Made by a program: the position numbers and the translations under genes. From Pollenia angustigena (Eukaryota > Arthropoda > Insecta > Diptera > Polleniidae), in the NCBI GenBank assembly GCA_930367215.1, contig OV884056.1:124804053-124868052 (forward strand): 64,000 bases of DNA, written 5' to 3'. Below the pieces are notes generated by a model. It worked only from the letters and a program-made list of their open reading frames with translations, made no database searches and was not told the origin of the DNA. Position 1 is the first letter of the stretch, and each line of letters starts with the position of its first letter. This document shows, one piece after another, positions 62,581 through 64,000 of this stretch.

Positions 62581-64000
62581 TATTTTTAAAATTAAAGTAC
62601 TCTAGCACATATTGACAATTTCTGTTGGATCTGACAATTCTAAAATTGTACCGTCTCAGTGGCAAAATTGTACCAAATTGACATAAATTGTACCATAGTT
62701 TCGCTATAAAATAAAAAAGCATGCATAGTTGGAATTCATAACACTTTTTTATTTAATAAAACCAAAACAAGTAAGAAATTATAGGCCGTCCAGCTCGAGC
62801 ATTCGAGACTCTTCACCACATTATATACACACATTTTCGAGAGTAACTAATGGGCAATCACGGACCCGCCAGAACAAAATTATATTATATGGTTAAAATT
62901 TTTGTAAAAGTTCTTGTGTCGGCTATTATAAAGATGTCTTCATCTATATGTGATTTGTTTACCGTAAAGTGATTTAAGGAAGGATGTTTATATGGGGCCT
63001 ATGGTTAATTTTAGACCCGCCAGCGCAATAAGTCGTGAAATAAGGACCGAATCCAATAAAAAATGATACGATGGTTTAGATCAGCGAAGGGCAGATAGAG
63101 AACATTGAATAAAAGAGAGTAAATTAGTTGATTTACACTTAGAGAAATTTTTGAAAAGTTTTTCAAACTGTACGTAAATATGCAAAACAAAAAAAAAAAG
63201 TTCAGTAAAAATATTATTATTATATAATTCATCAAGTTTTCATTAACGGTAAAATATATATATGTTTATGGTCACGTGAAATCGAAAAGACCGTGAGTAA
63301 ATCTTCAAAATATGTACTATTTAATGTAAATATGCAAGAAAAAGGAATTCAGTAAAAAACTTTATTATTATATAATTCATCATTGTTAAACAAGCTAAAA
63401 AAACATACATAAGCGCAGCTTGATCACAATACAATAAATATATTGTCAGCGTACCACTACGAAATAGCAAAATTTGCCAAATAACAACATGCGCAACATT
63501 CCTGCTTTGTTGAAATTTATCAAAGGTGTTATGATACTTGCTATTTTTTGTATTGGATTTTTTTAGGATTGACTGAATAAAACAACAAATGCGAGAAAGA
63601 ACAAGAAATACAATTTGATGTAATGTAAACAAAACAAACAATACTGCCCACGTTTTTTCCCCACAAAAAAACCGTCATAAAAGCTTAAAATCGCAAAAAA
63701 AAAAAAAATAAAACCGTTTCTTTTGATCAAAAACTAAAAAAATTGGCAACAATGCTAACAATTAATCTGGAAATGTAAATTTTAAGTAAGACACATGTAT
63801 ATCTGTTTGACATTTCAAGATTTTTTATGATATAATCATACTCTTTACACTTAGTCAGTTTTCCTATGCAAATATATTTGAACTGTTCTCCAATATAGAA
63901 AAAATACAAAAAATAGCAAGTATCATAACAGCTTAAGCAACTGAGTACAATTTTTTGCCTTTGTTACTTTTTATGCATAAAACAATGAATGCATGATTTT
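62581..64000. other. Terminal AT-rich region with short repeats
   Basis: An attgtacc word recurs at about 62646, 62666 and 62688. From 62768, aacaagtaagaaattatagg resembles the start of the dispersed fly module at 26443 but diverges afterwards. A segment with gtaaatatgcaa..ttcagtaaaaa..ttattattatataattcatca occurs twice, at 63172-63230 and 63323-63383. No gene recognised. Confidence 0.5.

Overview
This 64-kb window is AT-rich, intron-poor eukaryotic DNA packed with nested transposable elements. It most likely comes from a calyptrate or other higher fly. The evidence is: 412/mdg1-like and other Ty3/gypsy elements, a Jockey-like non-LTR element, Penelope elements, a dispersed AACAAGTAAGAAAGTATAGTCGG-type module that I associate with fly genomes, roughly 60-bp introns in gene fragments, and many MITEs. 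I see no intact host gene, no bacterial-type feature and no CRISPR array.

Region by region. 1-3395: an internally deleted minus-strand hAT relative, split by a 2.9-kb terminal-inverted-repeat transposon (175-3061) that carries degenerate fragments of two host genes, asparaginyl-tRNA synthetase and an SMG1-like kinase. 4083-6774: a hAT element with a perfect 8-bp target duplication and a truncated transposase. 7477-9090 and 61775-62580: a repeat family with a tRNA-like (B-box) module in tandem and inverted arrangement. 9389-11503: an unclassified TIR element with five copies of a TGTAACGTCCGTAACGG motif. 12176-28655 and 28656-38760 are two copies of one tandem segmental duplication. Copy 1 contains three nearly identical head-to-tail Penelope units (12963-21670) and a 2.5-kb palindrome of a 469-bp satellite (22052-24560). 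Every usable unit of that satellite carries a hammerhead-ribozyme-like motif, three on each strand. Both copies contain the pol 3' half of a minus-strand gypsy element (gypsy-A). Copy 2 is interrupted by a Jockey-like element (33581-38281).

39526-58614 is another gypsy-A copy. Its protease gene is split by about 13 kb of a 412/mdg1-like element (gypsy-B) arranged as partial copy, single LTR, partial copy. Its gag gene is split by a 641-bp MITE and a 2.4-kb foldback element. 60031-61202 is a second foldback inserted in a (TA)n microsatellite. The remaining stretches are AT-rich sequence in which I recognise nothing.

Almost every coding region is damaged. The exceptions are the three Penelope ORFs, the Jockey ORF1 and the larger gypsy-B ORFs. 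The strongest unusual signals are the hammerhead-bearing palindromic satellite, the host-gene-capturing transposon, the single-LTR tandem of gypsy-B, and the foldback with tandem-repeat arms.
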